From NCBI GenBank assembly GCA_018343915.1, contig JABRWF010000003.1, forward strand, positions 744,001 to 808,000: a stretch of DNA of 64,000 bases, read 5' to 3'. This DNA is from Agroathelia rolfsii (lineage: Eukaryota; Basidiomycota; Agaricomycetes; Amylocorticiales; Amylocorticiaceae). This document shows positions 46,180-59,810 of this stretch, in pieces. The notes under the pieces are model-generated. The model did not search any database, was not told the origin of the DNA, and saw nothing but the letters and a program-made list of their open reading frames with translations. The position numbers and the translations under genes are program-made. Numbering within the stretch: position 1 is the first letter of the stretch; every line of letters begins with the position of its first letter.

Positions 46180-49100
46180 TCATCGAGGCGTACCAGCTTC
46201 GATGGCAATATTCCTACCCATACCATGTCCACCATGACCACCGCCCGCGATGGCCATTGTCATTGTCGTCATCGGTGGCGGTGGCGACATGAACCTGAAC
46301 GACTGCTGATGCGGCAACGCACTGCGCGGCACATCACGTGTGAGCGCACTGTACTTTGAGGACATGTTATGTGCAGGAGCAGGTTGCGCACTCCGGCTTC
46401 TCGAGAGACTTGACCCTAGCCGATTGTCCAGCCCTGCGGCACCGAGGCGGGATTCAACAGGACTTGCGCCTGCTGCTGCCATTCTGTAGTTGTAGTTGTA
46501 GTCATGAGATGACGGTGTGCCGTAGCGGCTGCCATCTTCGGGAAACGCAGGTGCGAGACCGATACCACTGTGTGGGATTGGGAATCCAGTACCCACGCCG
46601 GGCATGGGGGAGTATGGGCGCGGAGTGGAAGAAGGGGAGAAGGAGGACACGTGCAGAAGGATAAGCAGCTCTTCTGTCGCATTGGTGAGTTTCACCATGT
46701 TACTCCTTAGGGCTGCTGAATCCGCCCTGGCGCCACCGTGGTCTTTGATGTTCTTGGACAAGTTCACAACGGCCTGAAGAAAATGGAGATGAAACGTGAG
46801 TTCTATATAACGATGCGGGTAAGAAGAGAAGAGAATACCTTGACAAACACATGCGCATTATCTCTCAAGGACCTCCGATCACCATCCGGATCACCCCTCT
46901 GTACTGCAAACAAATCCTCCCTCAATCTATCCGTAGCCTTCTTTGCATGATCCAAATCCTCACGAAGATCGACCATGCGATCATTTCTACCAGCACCACC
47001 ACCTTCGCCGCCATCCGCATCATCGTCGGACAACAACTCCTCAATCATCTCCCATACTGCTGGCGCCGCCTCCAACGCAGCCTTCATGGCATCCAACGCC
47101 TGCTTATCAATCACCTGTCTCGAATCTCCCGGCATCCCTATCGTGGGCAGATTCACAATCCGCGAGTGTGCGGCCGTGTGAGGAGGCGTGGAGGATGACG
47201 AGGACGACGTGGTGGTCACCAATGACGCCAAGGACCCTTGCCGTGAGTGTGCCGCAGTGTGGCGAGAATTCGACGTTAAGCGCATCGAATGGGGAGTTTG
47301 ATGGAGATGGAGCAGGGGCGAGTTGGCGGGAGATGAGCTCGCAGGGGAAGACGTGGAGGGTACGGACTTGACATGCCGCACGGTCGACGATGCCGTTGAG
47401 CGAAGTGTTGGCGTCGTCGTGTTCGTCGTACTCGGCACAGGCGGCACGGGCTCAATAGACGGCAAGGACTTGCCAATCTCAACGTCTTTGAAACTGAACG
47501 ACCCCGCATGCCTGCGCGCGGCGTGGTTCGGTCCCGCGGGCAACGTACCTCGCGCGCGTGGGAACGGTGTAACCCCCGCCCCGGACCCAAACATTGACGG
47601 CGGCGATGGCGACGTGAGCTCTGGTGTACCCACTGCACTCCCAGATGACGATGCCAGCTGCAACACACGCGTGGGCGATGAGGACAAGGACGGCTGCACA
47701 CCCGTCTTGACCTTGTTAATGTGCGGCCTATGATGATGATGACGTCGACGCTGTTGCTGCTGCTCTTGCATCATAATCCCCTTCACTGCCTCGATGTGCG
47801 GCGCCATGCCATGCCATGCATGTCCTAACTCGGCTGCGGCGCCGTAGAGCATCAACAGCGTCTGACGAAGGAAGCGCACGTCGTCTTCTGCACGTGCGAG
47901 CATTCGGAGCTGTAGCGCAACGACGCTAACGACGCGTCCAAAGGATGCCACGGCATCGCGCGAAGACTCGATCACGGCACGTGTTGTGCTTGACAGCGAC
48001 GATGCCGTTGGGCCGCCCTTGGTGGTGGTAGTGCTACGACTCGCAGCATCATCGAACCGATCTAGCCTATGAATGAGCTGTACCATGTCTTGGTACGCCG
48101 GATCGAGCACCTTGTGCAGGATCGAGATCATGCGCGCATCGTTGGTGGAATAGGTCAGCTGTTGTAGACTCTGGTAAATCTGCGAGATGGCGAAGAGCAG
48201 GCTTCGTGCGGCGTCCATCAGGCTGAGGAGCGATTTGGGGATCGTCGTCGTGGCTGCTGAGGGTAAAGACGAATGCCGTCGGAAATATCGGTTGTATTCA
48301 GCGTCCATGGAAGAGGCAGGCGCTGATGTTGATGCCATGGAGGAGTGAGTGGCCCCTGCTGCTGTAGCCGTCGCTGGCCCATCCGACGACGCAGAGCCCT
48401 GCCGTGACGACACGGGCGAGGGCATGTACGTCGACGGGTTTATTGCAGGATTCGGAACGCTCCCACTGCGCATATTAGTATTAATATTATTATGATTGCT
48501 ATTCATCACCATCGTCGTCATCATTGAAGGCGTTTTCATTGCTGTCACGCGCCCAAAGTTCACGCGGACTGTGCGCAAGTCCGGCATGCTCATCTGGTCA
48601 TGAAGCACTCGTTTTGGTCGTTTAATGTTGTTATAGTTATTGTTGTTGTTGTGGTTTTCCGCATAAGACGAGTTCCGGAGGTGGGGTGTAACGGTAGCAG
48701 CCGTGGAGGTAGAAGAAGACGTTCCGCCGGGCGTCGTCGAAGAGGACATTTCGTCGCCAGAGGCAACCGAGGCATCAGGCGTAGGCAGGTAGCTGTCGGG
48801 CGAGTTTGATGCGACATGCCTCGTTGAGATGAATGGCGGGAGAGCCCCAAGACGGAGGCGGGGAAGACCCGCACGTGAGGGGTCGGAGGCGGAGGCGGAG
48901 GTGCTCGCTCCACTGGCATCGTCCGAGTACACAGATGCTTCGGATTCAATCGAGAATGAGCGGGCGTGTGGCGTGCTAAAATTATCGGATTCGACTTGGC
49001 CATGCATCCGTGCCCATTTCGAGCTGTCTTCGCTGGAGAGGGGTTAATTCGATACCATAACCGTTATTAATACATAAAAAATAGAGTAGGACAAAAGGAG

Positions 49101-50139
49101 AAAGGAAGAAAAAAAAAGTCTACACACATCGCATTATCCAGTTCCCGGTTGAGTGAAAACGACTCCTCACTCGCCTTCCTGCCGCCCTTGAACCCAGAAG
49201 TATCCTGATGCTGCCCAGTGGCATCATCACGCATCCACGTCTGCAACCCGGATATCCATGATTTCACATCACTCGGGTCGTCTGCCGAACCATCGAACTC
49301 AATCACCGACTTGGGCGGCCACTCGATCGGGTTGTGATTCACCTTCAGCACGTGAAGGTTGGAGAAGTCGGCGAGGTAGGCAGGCAGGTGTGTCAGCTTG
49401 TTGCGGGATAATGATAGGACCTTTGTATAAGAAACATGGGGATAGATGTAAGTAGCTGTGAGGTGCAGAGTGGCAACCGCACTCACACGCAGGTTGACGA
49501 GAGAGCCCGGTTGTTTTGGGAGCCTCTTGATCTTGTTTCGACTAATATCGAGGATTTCAAGAGAGGGCATCGTGATCAACTACACGAAATAATTAGCTGA
49601 GAAAACAAAATAAACAATGGAAAAATAACGCACAACAGAAGGAAAAGTGACAAAGTTGTTCGACTTCAAGTTGAGGTATCTCAACCGCGACAAGAGCGAA
49701 AATGCAATAGGCAGCGTCGACAATCTGTTCCCACTCAACGCCAGCCTACCAGAAAAAGGAGGATTCAGTAACCTGAAGAGGACGGTGGCGGCGACAGGCA
49801 TTACCGTGTCACAATACAGTCGTCCTCGATAGGATCGTTCCTGCCAACCATGGCAAGCTGCTCTGCACCGTCCTCACCAACATCGGAGATATTCTTGTTC
49901 GTGAGATAGAGCGTCTGGCCACCGTCAGGCGAGGCGGCGACAGCGTCATGAATATGAGCAAGGCTGAGGCTGGTGCTGCTGTTGCCGCTGCTATGGTTGC
50001 TGTTGCTGTTACTGGTGCTGGTGGTAAACGGCGGTCCCAGTAAAGGGGTCTGCCCACCGTGGACGTCATCATGGCGGAATCTCTGCGTAGTGCTAGGGCT
50101 ACTGCCATCGCCGGGGACGACATGCTCGACGTCCGACAT
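46180..50139 (-). CDS. SOG2: SOG2-type leucine-rich repeat protein of the RAM/MOR network
   Basis: Sog2 works with the NDR kinase pathway (RAM) that governs cell polarity and separation. Start 'MSDVEHVVPGDGSSP' at 50139; an upstream in-frame ATG at 50223 is possible. Leucine-rich repeats: 'LRYLNLKSNNFVTFPSV', 'LEILDISRNKIKRLPKQ', 'LSLSRNKLTHLPAYLADFS', 'LHVLKVNHNPIEWPPKS'. Then 'VKSWISGLQTWMRDDAT', followed in the big exon (49007-46857) by Ser/Asn-rich disorder and the helical Sog2 domain: 'SLLSLMDAARSLLFAISQIY', 'MISILHKVLDPAYQDMVQLI', 'DAVASFGRVVSVVALQLRML'. A late exon gives 'VVNLSKNIKDHGGARADSAA'. The end is Gly/Pro/Met-rich and stops at 46182-46180. Confidence 0.88.
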
Positions 50140-50379
50140 GGGAGCACAGAGGAGCGGGCAGAGAGGACGAGAGGCGGTGGGCTGAGGCGGCGAGAAAGGG
50201 CAGCTGGACAACAAGAACAACAAGAATAATACTATAATAGTAATAATAATGTAATTGCTTCCTAGCGACTACGCTACCAACTACTCACACATCTCACCAG
50301 GGATGATGATGACCATCTGATTCATGTGTTCATTTATTTACTCCATATATATAAAACAGTAAATAATACAGGTACCATT

Positions 50380-52019
50380 TCAAAACCACATTGACAACGA
50401 AAAACTCACATCCTCACTCCGCATCGCATGCCACCACCCTGGGGGAAAGAACAGCATATCCCCAGGCTCGAGCGTAGCACTAAGCGCAACAGGCACAACA
50501 TGCTCCCAGAACCCACCGCTTCCGTCTGTCTGCTGATTATCATCAGCGTGATCACTCGTTTCATTAGGCCCTGCTGATGAGTCAAACACATCAACACAGG
50601 ATGTGTTACTCATCGACGGCGGTACAAGCCGGTTCTCCGCTGGATTTGATATGTGATCAGCAGTGGCAGCGGCATCTCGTGCGGAAAACGCGTGCATGTA
50701 AGGCGTAGCCCCAGGGGGTGCGAGCCACACGGATTTGCGGCCCACCACTTGGGCTGGAGGAAGAAAAAAAACTATTGGTTTGGCAAAAACGTTTTAAACC
50801 GATGCACCTATCGTCACCACTCACTGTAAATGTTAAAATAGGGGTCCTATACCCACAAACGTGATGAAAAAATATAGGCTTCCATTGAAACGTCATCACG
50901 ACGCACCGTATGTGCAGGCGAAATCGTGCCCCGTGGGCCAAGCCAGCCATTGATCACCAACTGATCGGCGTTCGTGGGAGGGGTGTAATCCGGATAATCT
51001 TTAGGTAGTGGTGGGGACGAGTATACATAATCAGGAATCTGAAAGTCGTTTTCTAAAGCTGGAAATTGCATGAACAAGCTGTGCTGGGCGAGGTACAGAA
51101 CAGGCGTAGAAGCATCATCATCTTCCTCTTGTGATTTCGAGATGCTGGACAAGAAGTCCACCCATGGCATCATACGCTGTGTCCATTCCTCGGAACAGTA
51201 ATCACTCCCTACTTCTATGGGAACAACTCGTGCTAGTCCAGTGACAGAGAGCAAATACTCTGGCGAACACCATGGTCTCTCATTCAGTGCTGGCCAGTGG
51301 GACGCAAACTTGCGTAGAATGAACGGCATCTGATAATGTGAGCGAGTGAAGGCGCTTAAAGAAGGTGCTGCATCATAGCAAGGCACCTGACGCGCGCATG
51401 TACGTAGCCGCTCAATGGCGTGAGCGCTCATCACAAAGTCTGGCAGTCGTCCCACGGCACCAGACGACTTAAGTAGGTCATCTCGGTAGTCTGCCTGTAT
51501 ACTGGATATCAGAGTCTGGATGAGTTCGAGACGGCCGACAGCGCCTGCGATGATGATGGCGTGGTCGAGGATGGAGATTGCTTGCGCAGCCGACGCTGAC
51601 GCGAGGGTCAAGAGGGACTTTAAGAGGCTTAGATCGGTGTATAGCCGCCGCCATAGAGCCAAGAGGGCAGGCGCGATAGCGGAGGATGGCATGGCGGCGT
51701 GGGCCATCTCGAGCAGCGGGTCTACGACATCACTCTGCAGCGAGTCGCAAGAAAGAGGAAGCAGGTCGTGTACACGACTCCGTACGTCATTGCCCAGCAG
51801 GGAGAACTCTGAGAAAGGGAGCAGCAACGACAACAGACATGATCAATTAGATGGATTGCTCGTCATTGTAGACAGATCAACATAATATACCGCCTTGCAA
51901 GTCTGGCGGCAAGAGAGAGAAGGGAGAAGTAGTTCACCATGAAATGCCCGGATATGATGTAAAATTTCATCCCGTAATGTGATCATCTCCGCCCCCGTGC
52001 ACCCGCTGTCTTCTGCCAT
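50380..52019 (-). CDS. JmjC domain protein (KDM8/JMJD5-like cupin)
   Basis: Fe(II)/2-oxoglutarate oxygenase, possibly a protein hydroxylase or histone demethylase. Start 'MAEDSGCTGAEMITLRDEIL' at 52019, ending 'AFH' with an intron (GTGAAC...CTCAG) into 'EFSLLGNDVRSRVHDLLPLS'. This helical N-terminal part (about 180 residues) precedes 'LSAFTRSHYQMPFILRKFA' and 'EVGSDYCSEEWTQRMMPWVD'. The JmjC core reads 'LYLAQHSLFMQFPALENDF' and 'WLGPRGTISPAHT', then, after an intron, 'DPYFNIY' and 'AQVVGRKSVWLAPPG'. The iron ligands are His and Asp of HTD, and the distal His in 'MLFFPPGWWHAMRSEDVSFS'. A Ser/Asn-rich insert near 50500-50640 lies in the core. It stops at 50382-50380. Confidence 0.85.
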
Positions 52020-52363
52020 TTCTTCTCCTTTCCCTTAGATAGTAATGTTTGGCTTTTTACTATATACTACAACCCACCAGTCAACTCCGCGTGCAAATGC
52101 AAGACGCAGGAGGGATGGGAAAGGAAAGAAGGAAGAAAAAACAGGGCGCGGCAAGAAAGAAGAACCAGAACACAGAAAGAAAAAAACAGACGCGCCAATT
52201 TAGTCCGACGTGACGCGTGATGTATAAACGTGACATGGGCAGGATGTTGTCACACCTGGGCCCACGATAAATACCACTGCGCTGGCCGAGTGTCCACTTT
52301 CCCACGTTCCCGCTCGCCCCCGCATCATTGTCCCCGGCTTCTGCCGGCCCCGGCTATTACATA
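52020..52363. promoter_or_regulatory. Divergent promoter region, JmjC gene / MOT1
   Basis: 344 bp. The minus strand is rich in T/C runs near 52110-52190. No defined box was recognised. Confidence 0.35.
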
Positions 52364-55300
52364 ATGACTTCCAGGTACGGATCATCTCCTCTTTTGGTGC
52401 TCTCTCGCTCCGCCTCACCGGCATCCGCCCGTGCTTGTGTAATTGCCTAGATTGGACCGGCTTCTGCTCTTGCTCGACACAGGCTCGTCGACGTCGGTCA
52501 GGACGACGGCGGCGAAACAGCTTGCCCAGCTCGCAGCAAAGAGCGTTATCAGCGATGTCGTCGAGGACGACAATATCAAGGCTAGCAGACAACAACAGTC
52601 AGTCGTTGCAGATCCTACAGCGTGGTCTGATCTCATGGCTGTTATTGCTCGGGTCAGCACTCGTGGTTGTTACACAAATCTGGACTTGGTTAACACTAAC
52701 AAAATTTACTATTTTTTGAATGCTGCAGATTTTACCATACTTGCATTCAAAGTCTTTTGAAACTAGAACAGCTGCCTCCGTGGCACTCTCGCATATATTC
52801 ACCCTTGTTCCCGCATGGACACCTGTCCAGCCAGAAGATGAAGAGATGAAACCCAGCATAAAACCAAGTACTCTTCCCACCACTAATACATCAGACATAC
52901 CCCCGTTCCCCTCCTTCTCCGTCCAGGAGCTCATCCAAAAAGGCACCCAACTCCTCGCCTCGTCAGGCAAGGAATTCACAAAACCATCTGTGATTCTTGC
53001 CAGCTCCGCCGAAGTCAAGAAGGCGCGCAAAGAAGCCATGGGCCGTCTCGGACTCGACTTTCTTGAGTTTGGTGGTGGCGATGACGATATGGACATCGAG
53101 AAAGAGCTGGTTGCCGATGCCGCAGAGACGACGACGACGACGACGACGGAGGAAGCTGTCAATAATGACATGGACGTTGACCATCCAGTCAAATCAGAAT
53201 CAGCGCCTGTACCTGTCGCACCTTCGGTCACGCCCACGGAATCTTCCTTTGCCAGCATGAATATTAAACCCGAATCTGATCTTTCTGGTGGCCAACCTCA
53301 GATCGTGCGTAGGAAATCGTCCGGCTCGGGTGCAGGCACGCCGACAGCAGTACCTTCGTCGCCACCTCGTGCTACGGAGAACGTCCTGGCAGCATCTTCA
53401 GCAGCTGCGCCATCTACATCCGCTGGAGCTACTGAAACAGAGGGCCTCTCCGCGCGCGAGTTGAACCGTCTGAAGCGGAAGCGTAAAGGCGGAAACGCTG
53501 CGTTCGTCGCTGCCCCTGCCCCGCCCCCACCTTCGGCAGCAGGTTCTGGCGCAAAATTCGCGCCAACTGCTTCAGGCAACTCGAATAAGTACGCATATAC
53601 TCACCCTTTCTCACCATTTTCGCTGTTTTTTTTTTAAAAACCGTATTTGTCGATAGAGCCCGCTTAATCAGTGTCGACGACCATCAATCGAACGCCTCGA
53701 GTAGCTCGCGCGTGAACAGCCCAACGCCCAACGCACCGGTGGTCATTGACCCGTCTAAGGGCGGCGCGGTAGCACCCAAGGCGTCCCAGCAGTCCAAGGC
53801 GCTCAATGTCCCCATCGGCACCTGGGTTTGGGACGGCGTCGTCAAGGTGCTCGAGGTGGACTTGTTCAGCCCCGCATGGGAGGTGAGGCATGGCGCTGCT
53901 ATGGCGCTGAGGGAATTGTTGAAGATCCAGGGCAAGTGTGGTGGTATGAGAGGTCCGTCGTCATAATTGAGCATCTTCCCTTTTTCCACCTTCTTTACAT
54001 TGTGTCATCTTGCCATCCTCTTCAGATGGCGCAACAGAATCCGAAAACGCCTACGGCCACGAATCCTGGTCGAACGACCTCGCCGCCAAGTTGCTCTGCG
54101 TGTTCGTGCTGGACCGATTCGGCGACTTTGTCTCCGACCAGGTCGTCGCACCTGTGCGCGAGACGGTGTCACAGACGCTTGCGTCGCTCTTGCTCCATAT
54201 GCCCCGCCGGTCCGTGGCGCATGTACATTCGATCTTGCTGCAGATGATTAGGCAGGATTTCTTGCCTGCTGGTGGTACACCCCAGGCTGTAGCCGCACCG
54301 ACGGCGACTGCCACCATCACCGCGGCTGGTGCTCAGAAAGGAAAAGATGGAGCAGCCCCTGGAGGAAGAAGAAGGGGTGAGACACATGTGTGGGAAGTTC
54401 GTCATGCGGGCTTACTAGGCATCAAGTATGAGGTTGCTGTCAGGAGTGATTTGTTTGAGTCACTTAAGGGCGAGGGTGAGGAGGGCGGTACACAGATGCT
54501 GCAGGATGTTGTCGATGCTGCTATGCTCGGGTAAGCTTTCTTTCATCATCCCGGGTTTTTGTATTGATATTGTCATTTTTTGTGTTTTCGTAGCTTGGGA
54601 GATCCCGATGATGACGTGCGCTCTGTGGCGGCTTCGTGTCTGTTGCCTGTAGCATCCCATCTTGTGGAGCATCTTCCCGAGTCGCTGGAAAGGGTGCTGA
54701 GTATCTTGTGGAGCTGCTTGGGCGACATGAAGGATGATCTGAGCTCAAGTGTAGGAGCTGTTATGGACCTCCTAGGTAAAATTCGTAACCTAGCTTATTG
54801 GCGTTTTTTTTTTCGCTAATGCCAATCTCCAGGCAAGCTAGTTGCTTATGACAAAGTCATTAGTCTTTTTGTCAGCGACACCGCTGCGTACGTCCCACTA
54901 CTTTAGCTCAACTTTTCCAGCTTTTTTCTAAAACGAAAATGCATTACGTAGCCTTCCATTAACCGTCCTCGCACCCACCCTCTTCCCCTTCTTCCGGCAC
55001 ACCATTCCTAACGTACGATTCGCTGTAGTGGACACCCTCCACTCCTTTATGGCCGTGCCCACCCTGCCCCGAGACTGGATTACTACCCCCTTCCTCCGCC
55101 TTCTCTTCCAAAACCTGGTTGTTGAAGAGCGTGAAGACATCCGTGAAGCCACCCTCTCCGCCTGGCGCAGCGCCATATCCATCTTATGCGGCACTCAGGG
55201 TCTACTTGACACCGCCGTCGATCAAGCACTCGTGTTTGAATGGTTCGCCGTGATGATGACACCGCTTGGTATGGCTATTGATGCGTCAACGTTTTACCAT

Positions 55301-58300
55301 GCGCATGTGATCGATCACCAAGCCAAGAGCGTGAGCGGCGGCGGCGCTGGCGTGGGACACGAGCGGCACAATGTAGATAAGAATATGTTGACACAGGATC
55401 TGTCGTTGATTACAACGGAGTTGACCCTCCGTGCACGTGTGGCGGCGGCAACGGCTATTGCGTATGCGATCGCGCATTGGCCTCAGGGTGTAAGCATTCT
55501 TCGTCTCGGGTAAACCTTTTGTTGTCTGATTTTCTCCTCCTCCCCTCTCCACAGTCTATTTCACGGGACGACATGTTCCGGCCCGTTCTAGGACATTACA
55601 TTGACTCGACTAGCATGCTCCAGAAATTCCTAGCTGCTATTATCGCCGAAGAATGGGGCTGCGAATACGATAAGAGCCTCAACAACACGGCCGACGGAGC
55701 AGCTGGCTTGAAACTGATCGAAGTGTCCTCGCTAGCCAAGGAGCTGAGCGACAAGACGCTCGCCTGGCTGCAGGCCAGCCCACCTGTGGCCTACCACGAA
55801 ATGGCGTTCTCCCTCGCACGCCTGCACGCGGATTGCCACAGCCTCCTACAGGCCTTCATCGTCGACTGCAAAGTCAACCCGCTCGCAGTACCCAGTCTCG
55901 GGGCGGAGATTGACATTACGGGCGCGAACCCGCAGTGCTTCACGATCTCGACGGCACAAGCGACGGTAGGGCAGACGTTCAATAAGCTCAAGGACACCAT
56001 GGGTAGGTCAAAGAAGAAGGAGCTCGCCGTGGTAACAGAGAAGAGGAGCCAGATCGTGGCGAGTATCGAGCGGTATAATGAGATGAAGGCACAGCATGAC
56101 GTGCGAGTCTCGGCGGTGTTTGCGGCTGCTTTTGTGGCGTTCAAGAGTACACCTGACAAAGTCAGTCCGGTGGTGAAGGGTATTATGAACGGCATCAAGG
56201 TAAAGTTGTGCAGAAAATAACTCCAAAAACTTGAATGATTGATGTTTCAATGAAATCGTCTGCAGATGGAAGATAATATTGACATCCAAAAACGCTGTGC
56301 TGTTGCAGTGGCTTCTTTCATCCAATTCTGCGCATATCATCATCTGTCCCAGCCACCTGAGAAGATCGTGAAGAATTTATGCACCTTTTTGTGTCAAGAC
56401 ACTGAACAAACCCCAACCTTTGCTTATAACAACAAGCAGCTTGAGGGCATTCTTTCTTGCCAATCACTTGTGGTAAAAGTTACGTCGGCCAGGAATGCCA
56501 AAGAGAACGGCAAGGAGTCGATCAAATCTGGCGAGGGATCCAAGGCGTGGCTTTCGCGCCGTGGCGCCGGCCTGGCGTTCAATCAACTCTCATGCCGTTT
56601 TGGGGCACAGTTACTGGAGACTGTGCCGAATATGTGGCATGCCATGACAGGTGGCCTGTCCAGCGCGTTCAAGACGGGTAAGCTGCTTTTACACAAACCA
56701 TTGCTTTCGCATATCTTACGTTTCGATCATAGACTCCCCTGAGGACGCCGACGCGCTCATGCAGCAGCAATACGGTCAGGATGTAATCGACTCTCTAAGT
56801 GTTCTGGACGCCGTCGTTCCAACTCTTCACGAAGCACTTTGGCCGAGGATCGTTACAATTCTCCCAATGATCACGCTAGCACTGCGTTCGCGCTACGCCA
56901 TCATCAGACAATGTGCCGCGAAGTGCATGGCTACAATATGCAATGTCATGACTACCGACGCGATGCATTTCGTTATTGAGAACATTGTACCTTTCCTTGG
57001 GGACGCATTGAACCTCCCCAACCGACAGGGTGCGACGGAGTTGGTGTATCGTACGTGGTTCATTTCTAATTTGGCTTCGAGCTTCGTTGACTGTTATTAT
57101 TCAAGATATCGTAAGGCGGTTAGACGTGAAGGCTCTGCCATACGTCATATTCATGGTTGTCCCAGTCTTAGGTCGCATGAGCGACCCTGATGATGACGTC
57201 CGGTCTGTGGCAACCAACACGTTTGCGTCCTTGGTGAAGATGGTACCTCTCGAAGTAAGAAAATCTAAGTGGTTTCTCCGTTTATTGGCACTGAATTCGC
57301 TCTCCTAGGTTGGCTTGCCTGATCCTCCGGGCTTCTCCGAGGAAATGCTCAAACGTCGGGAGAGTGAAAGGCAATTCCTTGCGCAGCTCTTGGACGGCAG
57401 CAAAGTGGAACAATATATTATCCCCACTAAAATCAACGCCGAACTCCGCAAATACCAACAGGATGGTGTCAATTGGCTGGCATTCCTTGCGAAATACCAG
57501 CTTCATGGCATTCTTTGTGACGGTAGGCGACTTCAAAAAGTTTTCATGTAAGCTATTCTGATTAACACGATATCGCTTAGATATGGGTCTCGGTAAAACT
57601 CTTCAGTCGATTTGCATCTTGGCCAGCAAGCACTTTGAGCGACGCCAGCGGCATGAAGAGAAGAAGTCCCCCGACTCAGTGCTTCTTCCGTCGTTAATCG
57701 TTTGCCCACCTACACTAACCGGCCATTGGTATTACGAGATCCTGAAGTATGCCGATAACCTCAGGCCTATCATGTATACCGGCAGCTCCCGGGATCGTGC
57801 AAAGATCCTGTCTACACTATCATCGTACGATGTCGTCATTACCTCGTATGAAGTGGTCCGCAACGATATTGCCAACCTGGAAGGCATGAATTGGTTATAT
57901 TGTATCCTGGATGAAGGGCACGTTATTAAAAATGCCAAGACCAAGCTCACCAAGGCTGTTAAGTCCATCAGAGCACAGCACCGTCTTATCCTGTCGGGCA
58001 CGCCTATACAAAACAATGTTCTCGAGTTGTGGAGTCTTTTCGATTTCTTGATGCCTGGCTTCCTCGGCACCGAGTCCACGTTCAACGAGCGATTCTCCAA
58101 GCCCATTTTGTCCAACCGTGATGGAAAGGCCAAGAATGGCGAAGCAGGTATGATTCCTATATGACTATCTCTACCTTGTTTGGTATTGATTTGATATACT
58201 TTCCCTTTGCTAGCTGCGTTGGCTCTCGAGGCACTGCACAAGCAAGTCCTGCCATTCCTGCTCCGACGTCTCAAAGAGGACGTCTTGAATGATCTCCCGC

Positions 58301-59471
58301 CCAAGATTATTCAAGACTACTACTGTGAACTCTCAGACGTGCAGAAACACCTTTACGACGACTTCAACAAGTCTGATGCTAAGGCTGCGGCTGAGGACGA
58401 CATTAATACGAGTGCGAAGAGCGAGAAAGATTCGACGGAACAGCGGCACGTCTTCCAATCGTTGCAATACCTACGCAAGTTGTGCAATCATCCGGCTCTG
58501 GTTCTCAAGAATGATGATGCGGCGACCAAGACTGCGTTGTCCAAAGTTGGTGCCAAATCGGATTTGACAGACATTCAGCATGCGCCTAAGCTACTGGCTC
58601 TCAAGTGCGTCCTTATGACCATCTTTATCACCAGCTGCTTATATTCCATCTTCTTTGCACAGACAATTACTTACCGACTGTGGTATCGGGCTCGGGTCTC
58701 ATAATGAAACTGCAGGCGTAGGCAACGGCAAGAGCGAACTTGCCGACGAATCTACCGACTCTGGCGGCGCCTTCTCGCAGCACCGCGTGCTTATCTTCTG
58801 CCAGATGAAGCAGATGCTGGATATCATTGAGACAGATCTTTTCAAGGTCCACATGCCTTCCGTCACATACATGCGCCTCGACGGCACTACCGATGCGAAC
58901 AAGCGCCACGCGATCGTGCAGACCTTCAATGGTGATCCGTCCATCGACTGTCTCTTGCTCACCACTCACGTTGGTGGATTGGGCCTGACGTTGACGGGGG
59001 CAGATACAGTGATTTTTGTTGAGCATGATTGGAACCCTATGAAGGATTTACAAGCCATGGATCGTGCCCATCGTATTGGACAAAAGAAGGTGGTAAACGT
59101 TTACCGACTTATCACAAAAGGAACACTAGAAGAAAAGATCATGGGGTATGCTTTCAGTCTTCTTTTTTCTTTGGCAGTGATGACTAATCGAGTCATCTAG
59201 TTTGCAACGCTTCAAACTCAACATTGCCAACTCTGTCGTGACGCAGCAGAATGCCGGTTTGGCGTCGATGGATACGGATCTCGTTTTGGACCTATTCAAG
59301 CATACAACGGACGAAGAAGAAGCTGCGGCCGCTGCGAAGAAGAAGGCTGCCAAAGAAAATGCAGGACCCATGTCCCAGAAGAATTTACTTGCTGGTCTCG
59401 AGGACTTACCCACGGAGGACGAATACGAAAGCCTGAACCTTAACAGTTTTATGGGCTCATTGCGTCGATAA
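52364..59471 (+). CDS. MOT1: Mot1/BTAF1, Snf2-family TBP-removing ATPase
   Basis: Removes TATA-binding protein from DNA using ATP. Start 'MTSR' (52364) joined across an intron (donor GTACGG, acceptor CCTAG) to 'LDRLLLLLDTGSSTSVRTTA'. HEAT-type repeats fill the N-terminal two thirds ('PYLHSKSFETRTAASVALSH', 'EVRHAGLLGIKYEVAVRSDL', 'LGDPDDDVRSVAASCLLPVA', 'MSDPDDDVRSVATNTFASLV'). The Snf2 core has motif I 'DMGLGKTLQSICILAS', motif II 'LDEGHVIKN', 'LSGTPIQNNVLELWSLFDFL', and the helicase C half with 'VLIFCQMKQMLDIIETDLF', 'LLLTTHVGGLGLTLTGAD' and 'MDRAHRIGQKKVVNVYRL'. The C-terminus reads 'TQQNAGLASMDTDLVLDLF' and ends 'LNSFMGSLRR'. A disordered Ser/Ala/Pro insert lies at about 53050-53600. Around 16 introns; roughly 1,900 residues, the usual size. 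Confidence 0.95.
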
Positions 59472-59810
59472 AAAAAATTACAACGAAATATTGATGAGTT
59501 GATGATGGACGAGTGAATGTGTTTTTGTTTAGTTTTATCCTCTTCATCATTGGACGGTTTTACATATTACGATCATGAATTTTTCTTTCCTCTTTATCTT
59601 GCTGGCTTATTTTCTGTTCCATTGTAGCATTACCACGAAAAGAACATGTAGATACGTTACCCTCACGACTTATAATCGTAGAATTTATTCGACAATACGG
59701 AATCGTATCTTGTACCTCTCTTGTAAATGGATGGTCTGCAAAAACATTCCTTTGGCATATATTGTAGACTTCTTTGAATAAATTGGGAAAGTAAAGGTAC
59801 GTCAATAAGA
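59472..59810. other. Convergent intergenic region, MOT1 / twinfilin
   Basis: 339 bp, AT-rich, no supported gene. Confidence 0.5.

Noticed and set aside
47323..47733. 136-codon + strand frame
   Set aside because: Antisense of the disordered part of SOG2.
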